Origin: Vagococcus zengguangii | GTDB lineage: Bacteria; Bacillota; Bacilli; Lactobacillales; Vagococcaceae | Direction of reading: 5' to 3' | DNA: 64,000 bases | NCBI RefSeq assembly: GCF_005145005.1 | Contig: NZ_CP039712.1 | Coordinates: forward strand, 589,001-653,000 | Translations under genes and position numbers: made by a program | Shown here: piece after piece, positions 46,484 to 56,733 of the stretch | Position numbering within the stretch: the first letter of the stretch is position 1 | How the letters are laid out: the number at the start of each line of letters is the position of its first letter | Notes under the pieces: generated by a model | Seen by the model: the letters and a program-made list of their open reading frames with translations, nothing else | Database searches by the model: none | Told to the model about the DNA's origin: nothing

Positions 46484-46597
46484 TGTTTCAATCATTGATA
46501 AATAAGTCTTTTTGGGTTTTTTGTTAGAATGGTATAGTTCGGTTTTTGGCTATATTTTTCAATGAAAAAAGATACGAGAAGGGAAATACATACAACA

Positions 46598-47929
46598 ATG
46601 GATAAAAAAATTGCAGAGATTAAACAATTAGCTAAAGAAGAAGACGTTCATTTTTTACGTCTAATGTTTACAGACATCTTAGGTGTTATTAAAAACGTTG
46701 AGGTGCCAATTAGCCAGTTAGACAAAGTTTTAGAGAATAAAATGATGTTTGATGGTTCTTCAATTGAAGGTTTCGTACGTATTGAAGAAAGTGATATGTA
46801 TTTATACCCTGATTTAGATACATGGTTAGTATTCCCTTGGGAGACAAGTCATGGAAAAGTCGCACGTTTAATCTGTGACGTTTACACACCTGATGGAGAG
46901 CCATTTGCGGGCGATCCTCGAGGTAATCTAAAACGTAACCTTAGTAAGATGAAAGAATTAGGTTTCACAGCGTTTAATTTAGGGGCTGAACCAGAATTCT
47001 TCCTATTCAAATTGGATGCTGATAACAAACCAACGCTAAACGTTAACGACGATGGTGGTTACTTTGATTTATCCCCAACTGATTTAGGTGAAAATTGCCG
47101 TCGTGAAATTGTATTAGAATTAGAAAAATTAGGTTTTGAAATCGAAGCATCACATCATGAATGTGCAACTGGACAACATGAAATTGACTTCAAATATGAA
47201 GATGTCTTAAAAGCATGTGATGAGATTCAAACGTTTAAATTAGTAGTAAAAACAATCGCTCGTAAACACGGGTTGCACGCAACCTTTATGCCAAAACCAA
47301 TTCATGGTATTGCTGGTTCAGGAATGCACTGTAACATGTCATTATTTAAAAACGGCAAAAATGTGTTCTTTGATGAAAGCGATGAGCGTCAATTAAGTCA
47401 AACAGCTTATCACTTTTTAGCTGGTTTAATTGAGCATGCTCGTAGCTATACTGCTGTATGTAACCCATTAGTTAACTCATACAAACGTTTAGTTCCTGGT
47501 TACGAAGCGCCAGTTTATGTGGCTTGGAGTGGTCGTAACCGTTCACCATTAATTCGTATTCCAGCGTCACGCGGCATGTCAACACGTTTAGAATTACGTT
47601 CAGTTGATCCATCAGCGAACCCATACTTAGCAATGGCAGCTTTATTAGAAGCTGGATTAGACGGTATTCGTCGTGAATTAACGCCACCTGCTGAAGTAAA
47701 TCAAAATATTTATGAGATGACACAAGAAGAACGTGTCGCTGCAGGTATTAAAGATTTACCTTCAACATTACATAATGCGGTAAAAGACTTCAAAAAAGAT
47801 GACACAATGAAAGAGGCTTTAGGAGAGCATATCTTTGAAAGCTTCATTGCCTCAAAAGAACAAGAATGGGCAGATTACCGTGAACGCGTCACACAATGGG
47901 AAATCGATACTTACTTAACATTATACTAA
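46598..47929 (+). CDS. glnA: Glutamine synthetase type I
   Basis: Makes glutamine from glutamate, ammonia and ATP. It is 443 residues from ATG 46598, the usual Firmicute length; the upstream ATG 46562 would add 12 extra residues. [29 protein letters not shown] (metal Glu), the ammonium-site region, and NRSPLIRIP are all present. The Gram-positive feedback-inhibited form is expected, with no adenylylation-type tail. No glnR lies directly upstream, unlike the glnRA operon of many relatives. Confidence 0.96.
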   Translation: MDKKIAEIKQLAKEEDVHFLRLMFTDILGVIKNVEVPISQLDKVLENKMMFDGSSIEGFVRIEESDMYLYPDLDTWLVFPWETSHGKVARLICDVYTPDGEPFAGDPRGNLKRNLSKMKELGFTAFNLGAEPEFFLFKLDADNKPTLNVNDDGGYFDLSPTDLGENCRREIVLELEKLGFEIEASHHECATGQHEIDFKYEDVLKACDEIQTFKLVVKTIARKHGLHATFMPKPIHGIAGSGMHCNMSLFKNGKNVFFDESDERQLSQTAYHFLAGLIEHARSYTAVCNPLVNSYKRLVPGYEAPVYVAWSGRNRSPLIRIPASRGMSTRLELRSVDPSANPYLAMAALLEAGLDGIRRELTPPAEVNQNIYEMTQEERVAAGIKDLPSTLHNAVKDFKKDDTMKEALGEHIFESFIASKEQEWADYRERVTQWEIDTYLTLY

Positions 47930-47940
47930 ACTATAGTTTT

Positions 47941-47970
47941 AGACCTTGAATTTTCAAGGTCTTTTTTTGT
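47941..47970 (+). terminator. glnA terminator
   Basis: AGACCTTGAA (47941-47950) pairs with TTCAAGGTCT (47953-47962), followed by TTTTTTT. Confidence 0.9.
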
Positions 47971-47986
47971 GTAATAAAAAACTGAT

Positions 47987-48001
47987 TGATAATGATAATC
48001 G
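47987..48001 (+). promoter_or_regulatory. Fur/PerR-like box 1 upstream of the metal ATPase
   Basis: TGATAATGATAATCG matches the 7-1-7 Fur motif TGATAATNATTATCA at 13 of 15 positions. It lies about 50 bases upstream of the -10 TATAAT at 48051-48056. Confidence 0.6.
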
Positions 48002-48081
48002 TAGTCGTTTCTGTTAACGCTAAAGCCTAGCATTTGTATAGTTATGGGGGTATAATAAATGTATGAATAAGTGTTCATGTA

Positions 48082-48098
48082 TTGAGAATCATTCTTAA
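48082..48098 (+). promoter_or_regulatory. Fur/PerR-like box 2 in the leader of the metal ATPase
   Basis: TTGAGAATCATTCTTAA is a near-perfect palindrome (15 of 17) with the 7-1-7 layout of Fur-family operators. It lies between the -10 and the ribosome site, a repressing position. Confidence 0.65.
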
Positions 48099-48127
48099 TT
48101 AGCATGAATGTAAAGGAGGAGATTATT

Positions 48128-50047
48128 ATGGAGCATAGCCACACTTCATCATGTCAACATGATCATAATCATGGGAAATTACCAGTCATTTTATTTTTTG
48201 TTGGTTTAGCTGTATTTGTGATGGCATTATTTTTTGAAAGTAGAAGTTTAACGCAAAATATTTTAATGACCTTCTCAATGATTCTAGCTGGGTATCACGT
48301 CATTGAAGAAGGGGTTGTTGATACGATTGAACACACCAAAGAAAAAGGAAAGTTTACGCCGAATGTCCATATCTTAATGACATTAGCGGCCGTTGGTGCG
48401 ATGTTCATAGGAGATTTCTCTGAAGGTTCATTATTAATTTTGATTTTTGCAGGTTCACATTTTTTAGAAGACTACGCAGAAGGTAAAAGTAAAAAAGAAA
48501 TTACTAATTTGATGAAATTAAATCCGACCGAGGCGCGCTTACTAGATAAAATGGGTAATAGTCAAGTTGTACCGATTTCTCAAGTTAAGGTGGGTGATAA
48601 ATTACAAGTATTAAATGGTGATCAAATCGCAACGGATGGCATAATCGTTTCAGGGGTTAGCTCAATTGATGAAGCCGCCATTACGGGTGAAAGTGTGCCA
48701 AAAGAAAAAACAGTCGGTGATGAAGTGTTTGGAAGCACGATTAACGGTACGGGTTCTTTTATTATGGAAGTGAGCAAAGCAAGCGAAGATACTTTATTCT
48801 CTCAAATTGTTAGAATGGTCAATCAAGCACAAGACAATCAATCACGAACTGCCACTAAAATTCAAAAATTAGAACCTGGTTATGTAAAATTAGTCTTAGT
48901 CTTAGTGCCGTTGTTTATTTTATTAGGTGGCACAGTGATAGGTTGGTCTTGGTACGAAAGCTTCTACCGTGGCATGGTCTTCCTAACTGTCGCTTCACCT
49001 TGTGCTTTAGCAGCGAGTGCAGTCCCAGCTAGCTTATCCGCGATTTCTAACTTAGCTAAACGTGGTGTGTTATTTAAAGGTGGCGCGTATTTATCGAAAT
49101 TAGCCGAAGTAAAAGCCATTGCTTTTGACAAAACGGGTACCTTGACAGCCGGCAAACCAGTTGTGACCGATACACATTTTGTTGAGGGCATTGATGAACT
49201 GAAACTAATTAACGTTATCGTCTCAATGGAAAAACAAGCGAATCATCCATTAGCTGACGCGATTGTTTCTCATTATCCTGACGCTCAATTGTTAGAAATT
49301 GAAATTGATAATCAAATTGGGAAAGGCTTGGTTGGTCATGTAGAAGATGCGCATTACCAAATTGGCAAGCCTGCTATTTTTAGCGACGTATCTGAAGAGA
49401 TTTGTACCTATCAAGAAAAATTTGCTAAAGAAGGCAAAACGGTGGTACTAGTTGCAATAGATGAACAAGTAGTCGGCATTATTGCGATGTTAGATGTGCC
49501 AAATGAAGCAGCTCATCCAGTAATGAAGTCGTTAAAGGAACAAGGCGTTCATACTGTCATGATTACGGGGGACTCCGAAGTAACCGGTCAAGCGGTTGGT
49601 GAATTGGTCGGGGTTGATCAAGTATTTGGAAATGTTTTACCAGAAAACAAATCTAAAATTGTTGAGGAATTACAAGCTAAATATGGTGTGGTGGCGATGC
49701 TTGGGGATGGGGTTAATGACGCCCCGGCTTTAGTTGAAGCGGATGTTGGGATAGCAATGGGTGAAGGAACGGATATTGCCATGGATGTGGCGGATGCGGT
49801 CTTAATGAAAAATGACTTAAATAAATTTGACTACGCCTTCCAAGTTGCTAAAAAACTAGATAAAATTACGATGCAAAATATTATTTTTGCAATGTCAGTG
49901 GTTGTCTTGCTAGTTATCTTGAACTTTATCGGCAAAATGAGCTTACCGTTTGGGGTAGTATTCCATGAAGGAAGTACCATCTTAGTTATCTTAAACGGTT
50001 TACGCATGTTATTGCCAGTCAAAACAAACAAAGAACGCTCTCGTTAG
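48128..50047 (+). CDS. P1B-4 type heavy-metal P-type ATPase, probably Fe2+/Co2+/Zn2+ efflux
   Basis: A 639-residue metal pump. The N-terminus has a His-rich tail (HSHTSSCQHDHNH) instead of a CxxC domain. The actuator TGES is near residue 190, the transmembrane metal motif SPC near 290, the phosphorylated Asp in FDKTGTLT near 334, and the hinge GDGVNDAPAL near 528. HEGST near 613 in the last helices, together with SPC, marks the P1B-4 group (PfeT, PmtA, CoaT). Fur/PerR-like boxes upstream favour iron or peroxide control. ATG 48128 follows AAAGGAGGAG. Confidence 0.88.
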   Translation: MEHSHTSSCQHDHNHGKLPVILFFVGLAVFVMALFFESRSLTQNILMTFSMILAGYHVIEEGVVDTIEHTKEKGKFTPNVHILMTLAAVGAMFIGDFSEGSLLILIFAGSHFLEDYAEGKSKKEITNLMKLNPTEARLLDKMGNSQVVPISQVKVGDKLQVLNGDQIATDGIIVSGVSSIDEAAITGESVPKEKTVGDEVFGSTINGTGSFIMEVSKASEDTLFSQIVRMVNQAQDNQSRTATKIQKLEPGYVKLVLVLVPLFILLGGTVIGWSWYESFYRGMVFLTVASPCALAASAVPASLSAISNLAKRGVLFKGGAYLSKLAEVKAIAFDKTGTLTAGKPVVTDTHFVEGIDELKLINVIVSMEKQANHPLADAIVSHYPDAQLLEIEIDNQIGKGLVGHVEDAHYQIGKPAIFSDVSEEICTYQEKFAKEGKTVVLVAIDEQVVGIIAMLDVPNEAAHPVMKSLKEQGVHTVMITGDSEVTGQAVGELVGVDQVFGNVLPENKSKIVEELQAKYGVVAMLGDGVNDAPALVEADVGIAMGEGTDIAMDVADAVLMKNDLNKFDYAFQVAKKLDKITMQNIIFAMSVVVLLVILNFIGKMSLPFGVVFHEGSTILVILNGLRMLLPVKTNKERSR

Positions 50048-50058
50048 AGCGTTCTTTT
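50031..50058. terminator. bidirectional terminator at the P-type ATPase stop
   Basis: AAGAACGCTCT (50031-50041) pairs with AGAGCGTTCTT (50046-50056), then TTT. It contains the stop codons of both converging genes. Confidence 0.9.
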
Positions 50059-50811
50059 TGTTTGTTCGTCAATAAACGTTGCAATTGTCGCCATTAAATC
50101 AGGCGTTACTAAGTGGCCTTCGTTGTGGCCTGTTAAGAACGTAACATTGCGAGCGTACGATGCCTCTTTAACTTGTTCGTAAAAATCTAAAGGTTCGCTG
50201 TACGGGATTTTAACGTCCTCTGTCCCATGCCAAATGAAAAGCGGTCGCCCGTTAATTGTTTCAGGTGCTAAACCTAATCATAGTCAGGTAACCAATTTAA
50301 TAGGCGAATCAAGTCAGGTGCCACCTTAATCCCACGCTCGTTTTTCATGCGCGCTTGCATGTGATTAAAGTAACTATTAGGCGTCGGTGTTCCCATAATA
50401 ATCGTACCTAGAGCAATCTCAGGATGTTGGCGCATTAAGGCAGCGGTCGTAATGCCACCCATTGAATACCCCCCGACAATAACGGGAAAGTCCCCAAGCC
50501 AATCATTGTTTTGAAATAGTCAACAATCACATTAAATTCCATAATATTATATTGAATACTCGTCCAAAAGGTAAAAGAAGGAATCGAGGAACGTTCCCAT
50601 TTTTTACGATCTCCATGAAACATTGCATCGGGTAAAAATGACTCGGTAACCTTTTTGAGCGATTTTGCGAGCTTGCGTCAAAAGCAGTTCTTTACTCGTT
50701 TGCCAACCGTGATAAAAAATGACGAGTGGTAGCTGTTTAGAAGAAGTTCGCTAGGCACGACTTCAAGGCAGGTATTTCTTTAATCATTCGTTTTCGAATT
50801 GTTAATTTCAT
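50044..50811 (-). pseudogene. alpha/beta hydrolase (esterase type), broken by several single-base indels
   Basis: Reading across frames gives one continuous esterase of about 257 residues: start ATG 50811, a GWQTSKELL segment, PDAMFHGDRKKW, the nucleophile elbow GGYSMGG, the Asp in WHGTEDVKIPYSEP, and a final GHNEGH with the His. At least five single-base changes break it, near 50279, 50512, 50634, 50740 and 50760, mostly in short homopolymer runs. All catalytic parts survive, so the breaks look recent or are sequence errors. The function would be a soluble esterase of unknown substrate. Confidence 0.8.
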
Positions 50812-50956
50812 CGTCAAAAGCTCTTTTCCTATTATTTGCTTTTCATTATACGAACCAAGTGTCTGATTTTGCAAAGAAGTCACTCGAATGTTTTCGTTAT
50901 AGTCAAATTTATGCTATAATGCTACGGGAACAATGAAAGGAAATAGAGTGAAAAGT

Positions 50957-52312
50957 ATGGGAACATTTAATCAAATGAATTTAGCAGACTTTTTAATAAA
51001 AAGGCATAGAAGGCAAAAGGTTTTAAAGAACCAACGGAAGTACAAGCTCGTTTAATCCCGTCATTCTTAAGGGACGTAGTGTTGTCGGTCAATCACAAAC
51101 TGGTTCAGGAAAAACTCATACCTTCTTATACCTTTAATGAGTGAAGTTAGAAGTAGCTAAAGATGAGGTACAATTAGTTATTACAGCCCAAGTCGTGAGC
51201 TAGCGAACCAAATTTATCAAGCAGCTGTTTAGATGGCAGAATATAGCGAAGAGGAAATTCGTGTCTCAATTTTCGTTGGGGGAACTGATAAACAACGTCA
51301 GTTGACAAATTAGGCAACAAACAACCACATATCGTGATTGGAACGCCCGGTCGTATTTTAGATATGATCAACGAACAAAGCGTTAAAATTCATACAGCAT
51401 CGGCGTTTTGTTGTCGATGAAGCTGATATGACATTAGATAGGGATTCTTAAATGAGTCGATCAAATCGCTGGACGTTACCAGATAGTTTACAAATGTTAG
51501 TTTTCTCAGCAACGATTCCAGAAAACTTAAAACCATTTTTGAAAAAAATATATGGAAAAACCCATTAATCGAAGTGGTAGAATCTAAAACGGTTATTTCA
51601 GATACGATTGATAACTGGTAATTTCTACAAAAGGGAAAGACTCAAATAAAATTAATTTATGATTTATTACATTGTTGGTCAACCTTACTTAGCGATTGTG
51701 TTTGCAAATACGAAATCACGTGTCGATGACATTACGGACTACTTAAAACAAAATGGCTTAAAGTGGCAAAAATTCATGGAGATTTACCTCCACGTGAACG
51801 TAAACGTGTGATGAACAAGTTCAAAACTTAGAATTCCAATACGTTGTTGCAACTGATTTAGCAGCACGTGGTATCGATATTGAAGGTGTGTCACACGTTG
51901 TCAATGCCGAAGTACCAAAAGAATTAGAATTCTTCATTCACCGTGTCGGACGTACTGGCCGTAACTGGTTTAGAAGGAACGGCAATTACACTTTACGAAC
52001 CAGGTGATGAGCAAGCCATTATTCACTTGGAAAAAATGGGTATTTCATTTAAACCAAAAGAATTCCGTAAAGGTGAGTTAGTCGACACATATGACCGTAA
52101 CCGTCGTGAAAAACGTGAAAAAACAAACGGCTGTGAGATTGATCCAAAAATTAAAGGCATGGTTAAAAAGAAAAGAAAAAAGTAAAACCAGGGCTACAAG
52201 AAAAAAATTAAATGGGCAATTACAGAAGAAGGAACGTAAGAAACGTAAAATTACTAATCGTACGAAAGCACGTGCGGATCGTAAAACACGTAAAGAACAA
52301 TTTAAGAAATAA
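50957..52312 (+). pseudogene. DEAD-box RNA helicase (CshB type), broken by many single-base indels
   Basis: The full helicase can be read by changing frame at about ten or more points: GQSQTGSGKT (motif I, near 51095), APSREL-like Ia (near 51185), GTPGRI (near 51340), VVDEAD (near 51412), SAT (near 51505), then [13 protein letters not shown] and HRVGRTGR near 51855-51960, and a Lys/Arg-rich tail to 52312. It most resembles CshB/YqfR-type cold-shock and ribosome assembly helicases. Every motif is intact, which argues for sequence error over decay. The start is ATG 50957 or GTG 50948 after AAAGGAA. Confidence 0.85.
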
Positions 52313-52522
52313 TAACAGAAGACAATCTCAGCTGGGATTGTCTTTTTTTAAACTATAAAGGGATTATAAAATTTTGTGTCGTATGATGCTTGTTCTATCA
52401 AGTGTTGTACGACTTTTTTATGGTTTTTTCTAAAAAGCAACTATTTTTGAACCTTTTTTAGCTCTATACTAGTCTAATAGGTGTATACGAAATAAAGCGC
52501 TAGAAAGTTGAGAAAAAAATTT

Positions 52523-53065
52523 ATGGAAAAGTTAGTCAAAAAAGCGATGCGAGGTCATGCTAAAGCGTTCGAAGAATTATTAATCGCTCATCAAGAGCAA
52601 CTGTATCGAACCGCTTATTTATATGCCGGCAATCAACAAGATAGTTTAGATATTGTGCAAGATACGGCATATAAGGCTTTCAACTCAATTAAAAATTTAA
52701 AAGAACCAGCTTATTTCAAAACATGGTTAATTAGAATTTTGATTAACACTGCTTTGGAACAACAACGAAAAAAAGCTAAAATAGTCTATCTTGATGATGA
52801 AATAGCACCTAGTATTTTTGAACAGAGTGTCGCAAGTGATAACCAATTAGATACGAAATTAACACTTATCGAAAGCCTTAACCACTTGAAATCAGATTAT
52901 AAAGAGGTCCTGATTTTGCACTATTATCATGATTTAAGTATCAAAGAAATTAGTCAAGTCCTCGCCAAACCGGAAGGAACAATTAAGACCAATTTATTTC
53001 GTGGTCGTCAACAGCTAAAAGAACAATTAGAAGGAGAAGGTGGATATGAAAGAAAAATTGATTAA
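52523..53065 (+). CDS. ECF-type RNA polymerase sigma factor
   Basis: A 180-residue sigma-70 family protein. Region 2 (AYLYAGNQQDSLDIVQDTAYKAFNS-type segment, quoted in short: SLDIVQDTAYKAF) is near residue 52. Region 4 (KEVLILHYYHDLSIKEIS then EGTIKTNLFRGRQQLKE) is near residue 140. It is the only uninterrupted gene in the indel-rich block. The start choice (ATG 52523 versus TTG 52508) is uncertain. It is coupled by a 20-base overlap to the DUF4179 gene, the usual partner of SigV/SigW-like factors. Confidence 0.85.
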   Translation: MEKLVKKAMRGHAKAFEELLIAHQEQLYRTAYLYAGNQQDSLDIVQDTAYKAFNSIKNLKEPAYFKTWLIRILINTALEQQRKKAKIVYLDDEIAPSIFEQSVASDNQLDTKLTLIESLNHLKSDYKEVLILHYYHDLSIKEISQVLAKPEGTIKTNLFRGRQQLKEQLEGEGGYERKID

Positions 53066-54517
53066 ATCAACTATTGAAACAATAACGGTACCCGAAGAAG
53101 CGGTGACTCAAGCTATTCAATTAGGTATCTCAAAAGGAACCTCAAAGCAATTTCGAATCAAAAAAAGGATTAAATGGGTATCATTTGTGGCTGTAGCGAT
53201 AGCTTTTATTGGTATTAGTGGGTTCATCGTACCGTCTGTTGCTCAAGTATTAGCGGATATTCCTGGTGTGGGAAAACTCTATCAGAAATTTGGCGATCCA
53301 TTTGGGGCTGAATTAACTAAAGACGCGCCACATTAGGCACAGTTGAAAATGAACATTTTATCTTACAAGTCTTAGGTGCTTATTATGATACGTCTAGAGT
53401 TGGAATTGTTTATCAAGTAGTCGATAAAAAAGCAAGTGATGGTCAATCAATCGAAACGCTACATCCCAAAATTCCTGAAATAAATGGTCAAGCCATTAAA
53501 GGAGAAGTTATCCCCGATTTGAAACAAAATGATGAACAGGATAACGTTTATGATGGCTATTTTTTAATCAACTTATCCGATGAAAATTTACCCAAAAACC
53601 TGACTATTCCTTTAGAAATCGAGACCCCTTCTGGTAAGTTAGCGACGGATATTTCGCTTGAACAATTACCGACCAAAGGACAAGCTATGGATGTTCACCA
53701 AACAGTTAGACTAATCAAGGACTATATCAAGCCACAATTACCAAAGTGACAAAAGGTCGTGAAGTCTCCGTAATAGATTATCAAGTGAGCCAACCTAAAG
53801 GAACAGGGATTAGGGCAGCATGGGCAAACTTTCAGTTATTTACGAAAGATCAGCAACAAGAATATATTGTACCTAAAGAATTGTCTGGTGCTTTAGTTGA
53901 ACAATACACTACCGCAACGGAAGATGTCGCATCGTATCGTGCGATTATCCCCAATAAAATGTCTGATACTGATTTAGAGTTGGATTACGCCAACTTACAC
54001 GTCAATATTGAGGTTGCCAATGAGCTAGTGGCACTTGCAATTGTTGGTTTAAATGAGCAATTTCCTAAAACTTTTGGAGCGGAAAATGACCCATATCAGC
54101 TAACAATTGAAGAATTGAAAAGAAACAAGATGAGAGTTTAAGATTGCGTTGCAGTTTGCTAATTTACCTGAATCATATGGTAAAGAGCAATTGGAGCATA
54201 ACTTAAATGACAACTTTCACGTGGGAACAAAAAATATCTAGAAGCAGGTTCTTCAGCCGATTTTGAAGAATTTGAAACCCCTGAGGAATTTTATATTAAA
54301 TATGGAAAAATTAATCAGTTAGAATATCAAGCGAGTAAAGGCTGGGTTGTGAATTTATCGTATAATATTGCGGATACGCATGGTTGGGGCAAGTATTTTG
54401 AAACTGCAACATTTGATAAGTCACGTGCTTATTTTGGTGGTAGTTTACGGCCATCTAGCGTTGTGTTTGATCCAATGACACTTAATATAGAAAAAAAAAA
54501 ATACAGAGAAACAATAA
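53046..54517 (+). pseudogene. DUF4179 membrane protein, putative anti-sigma partner, broken by frameshifts
   Basis: Pieces at 53046-53336, 53337-53748, 53746-54141 and 54142-54517 join into one protein of about 490 residues. It has a short cytoplasmic N-terminus, one transmembrane helix near residue 45 (WVSFVAVAIAFIGISGFIV), the DUF4179 region, and an external C-terminal half. It resembles the membrane partners encoded after ECF sigma genes. Breaks are near 53330, 53740, 54135, 54230 and in an A11 run at 54490, after which the plus-one frame stops at 54515-54517, right at a terminator. AAGGAGAAGG precedes ATG 53046. Confidence 0.78.
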
Positions 54518-54548
54518 AGACAGTTTGGTTAAATAACTGTCTTTTATT
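54516..54548 (+). terminator. terminator of the sigma factor operon
   Basis: AAAGACAGTT (54516-54525) pairs with AACTGTCTTT (54535-54544), followed by TATTATA. It marks the true end of the DUF4179 gene. Confidence 0.8.
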
Positions 54549-54590
54549 ATAGAAGTCAGCAGAATGACCTATACCAATTTTAAGAAAGGT

Positions 54591-54620
54591 TTGACAAAGG
54601 TTGGTTTTATTATGATTTAA
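54591..54620 (+). promoter_or_regulatory. candidate glmS promoter
   Basis: A perfect -35 TTGACA lies at 54591-54596. The -10 is unclear: TATGAT follows after only 14 bases and GATTTA after 17, so a base or two may be missing, as elsewhere in this block. Confidence 0.55.
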
Positions 54621-54649
54621 TGTTTCTAAGAAATATTGAAGGAGGATAG

Positions 54650-54815
54650 GTGTAGACCAATTGGATAGCGCCAGCTCTGTTTTGAAAAGACAGAGGACGA
54701 GGAGGAACTTATCGAAAATTCGGCGGGTAGTTCTCGGGGAGTGGACTCCTAAGATTTCTAACAAAACTTACTGAAAGTAACCACAAAAAGAAATCACCCA
54801 CTAGAAACACATTTT
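54650..54815 (+). ncRNA. glmS ribozyme (glucosamine-6-phosphate-activated self-cleaving riboswitch)
   Basis: The leader of glmS carries the conserved glmS ribozyme landmarks in order: AGCGCCAG at 54667 (cleavage expected between A54667 and G54668), P1 hairpin arms CTCTGT / ACAGAG, the core GACGAGG at 54697, TTATCGAAAATTCGGCGG at 54710 (P2/P2.1 pseudoknot core), GTTCTCGG, a P3 hairpin GGAGT / ACTCC and a P4-like ACTTACT / AGTAAC arm. GlcN6P bound as cofactor triggers cleavage and mRNA decay, giving feedback on glmS. The 3' boundary is approximate. It abuts the indel-rich block, so small errors may be present. Confidence 0.92.
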
Positions 54816-54844
54816 AAAATTTATAGATGAAAGTTGGAAAAGAA

Positions 54845-56656
54845 ATGTGTGGAATCGTAGGATTAATTGGATTAGAAAATGTTACTGAAGGTTTAGTGAA
54901 CGGTTTAAGTCACTTAGAATATCGAGGCTATGACTCAGCGGGTGTTTATGTGAGGCGCAGCAAGCTTCACCGTTAAACAAAAGGTCGTATTAACGACTTA
55001 CGTCAAGAAATCGAAAAAACAGGTGACGTGACAGGGTTCCGTGGGATTGGTCATACACGTTGGGCAACGCACGGTAAACCAAAAACTGAAAACGCGCACC
55101 CTCATACTTCATACAACGGTCGTTTCGTATTAGTACACAACGGCGTGATTGAAAACTTTAAAGAAATTAAAGATGAATACATTAAAGACGAGTGGTTACA
55201 AGGTGAAACTGACACAGAGATGGTCGTTCACTTAGTCGCTAAAATCGCTGAAGAAGAAAACTTATCAGCTAAAGAAGCGTTTAAAAAAGCTCTAACAATC
55301 GTGGATGGTTCATATGCGTTTGCTTTAGCCGACAAAGAAGAACCAGAAGTATTATACGTTGCTAAAAACAAAAGCCCATTATTAGTTGCAACTGGTGAAG
55401 ACTTTAATGGTGTGTGTTCTGATGCCTTAGCCTTAATCGAGTTAACCAATAAATTTGTTGAAATTAAAGATAAAGAAATGGTGACCGTAACAAAAGCAGG
55501 CATTACGATTGAAGATCTAGCTGGTCAAGCACAAGAACGTGAGGCGATTGAATTTTCAATTACAGCTAATGATTTAGCTTTAGGCACTTACGAACATTAC
55601 ATGTTAAAAGAAATCGAAGAACAACCAGCTGTGATGCGTAATATTTTAGCTAACTACGTGAATGAGCAAGACGAAGTAGTCGTTGATCCGGCAATCGTCG
55701 AAGCGGTGACAGAAGCTGATCGTATTTACATTATCGCATGTGGTACTAGCTGGCATGCCGGTTTAGTTGGGAAAAACATGTTAGAAAAATTAGCAGGTAT
55801 TCCAACTGAAGTTCATTTAGCAAGCGAGTTTGGTTACAATACACCATTACTATCTGAAAAACCATTGTTCATCTACATTAGCCAAAGTGGAGAAACAGCC
55901 GATAGCCGTCAAGTATTAGTCAAAACGAACGAACTAGGTTACCCAGCTTTAACGGTGACTAACGTTGCAGGTTCAACGTTATCACGTGAAGCAAACTATA
56001 CAATGTTATTACATGCTGGTCCTGAAATTGCGGTTGCTTCAACCAAAGCCTACACCGCTCAAATTGCGGTTTTATCTATTTTAGCCAATGCAGTCGGTAT
56101 GCAAAAAGGGATTACAGCTGCTCAAAACTTTAACTTGAAGAATGAATTAAGTCTAGTAGCGAACCAAATGGACAGCTTTTTAAATAGTGACCATCACTTA
56201 CAAACAATCGTTCATGACATGTTGTTAGAAGCTCGCAATGCTTTCTATATTGGTCGTGGGAATGATTATTGTGTATCACTTGAAGCGGCTTTAAAATTAA
56301 AAGAAATTTCATACATTCAATGTGAAGGCTTCGCTTCTGGTGAATTGAAACACGGGACCATTGCCTTGATTGAAGAAAACACACCAGTCTTTGCATTAAT
56401 CACAGCGGCTCATACGAACTTGCAAACAAGAAGTAATGTGCAAGAAGTGGAAAGCCGTGGGGCTAAAACATGTATTATCTCGATGGAAGGGTTAGAACAA
56501 GAACATGATGCCTTAGTGTTACCACATGTTCATGAGTTATATGCACCATTAATCAGTGTGTTACCGACACAGTTAATAGCTTACTACGCAACATTAGAAC
56601 GTGGCTTAGATGTTGACAAACCACGTAACTTAGCCAAAAGTGTGACAGTAGAATAA
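54845..56656 (+). CDS. glmS: Glutamine-fructose-6-phosphate aminotransferase (frame broken near the start)
   Basis: Makes glucosamine-6-phosphate, the first step to peptidoglycan and UDP-GlcNAc. It is about 604 codons from ATG 54845: catalytic Cys2 in MCGIVG, the amidotransferase domain with RWATHG and NAHPH near 85, and two SIS domains with CGTSWHAG near 303 and the C-terminal [13 protein letters not shown]. Between about 54943 and 54994 the frame is lost (in-frame TAA near 54976) and returns. Three single-base losses there restore a continuous protein. An essential enzyme is unlikely to be truly broken, so sequence error is the best reading. Confidence 0.93.
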
Positions 56657-56665
56657 ACCATTAGT

Positions 56666-56706
56666 AAAAGTGTTGTAGCTTTCAAAGTTACAACACTTTT
56701 TTTTGA
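56666..56706 (+). terminator. glmS terminator
   Basis: AAAAGTGTTGTA (56666-56677) pairs with TACAACACTTTT (56689-56700), followed by T's. Confidence 0.92.
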
Positions 56707-56733
56707 ATATTAACATTTTTATATACGAAAATC

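Noticed and set aside
50044-52312. a pseudogene island or a remnant of a mobile element
   Set aside because: There are no transposase, integrase, terminal repeats or composition shift; the damage is single-base indels with all motifs intact and extends into essential glmS, which suits sequence error better.
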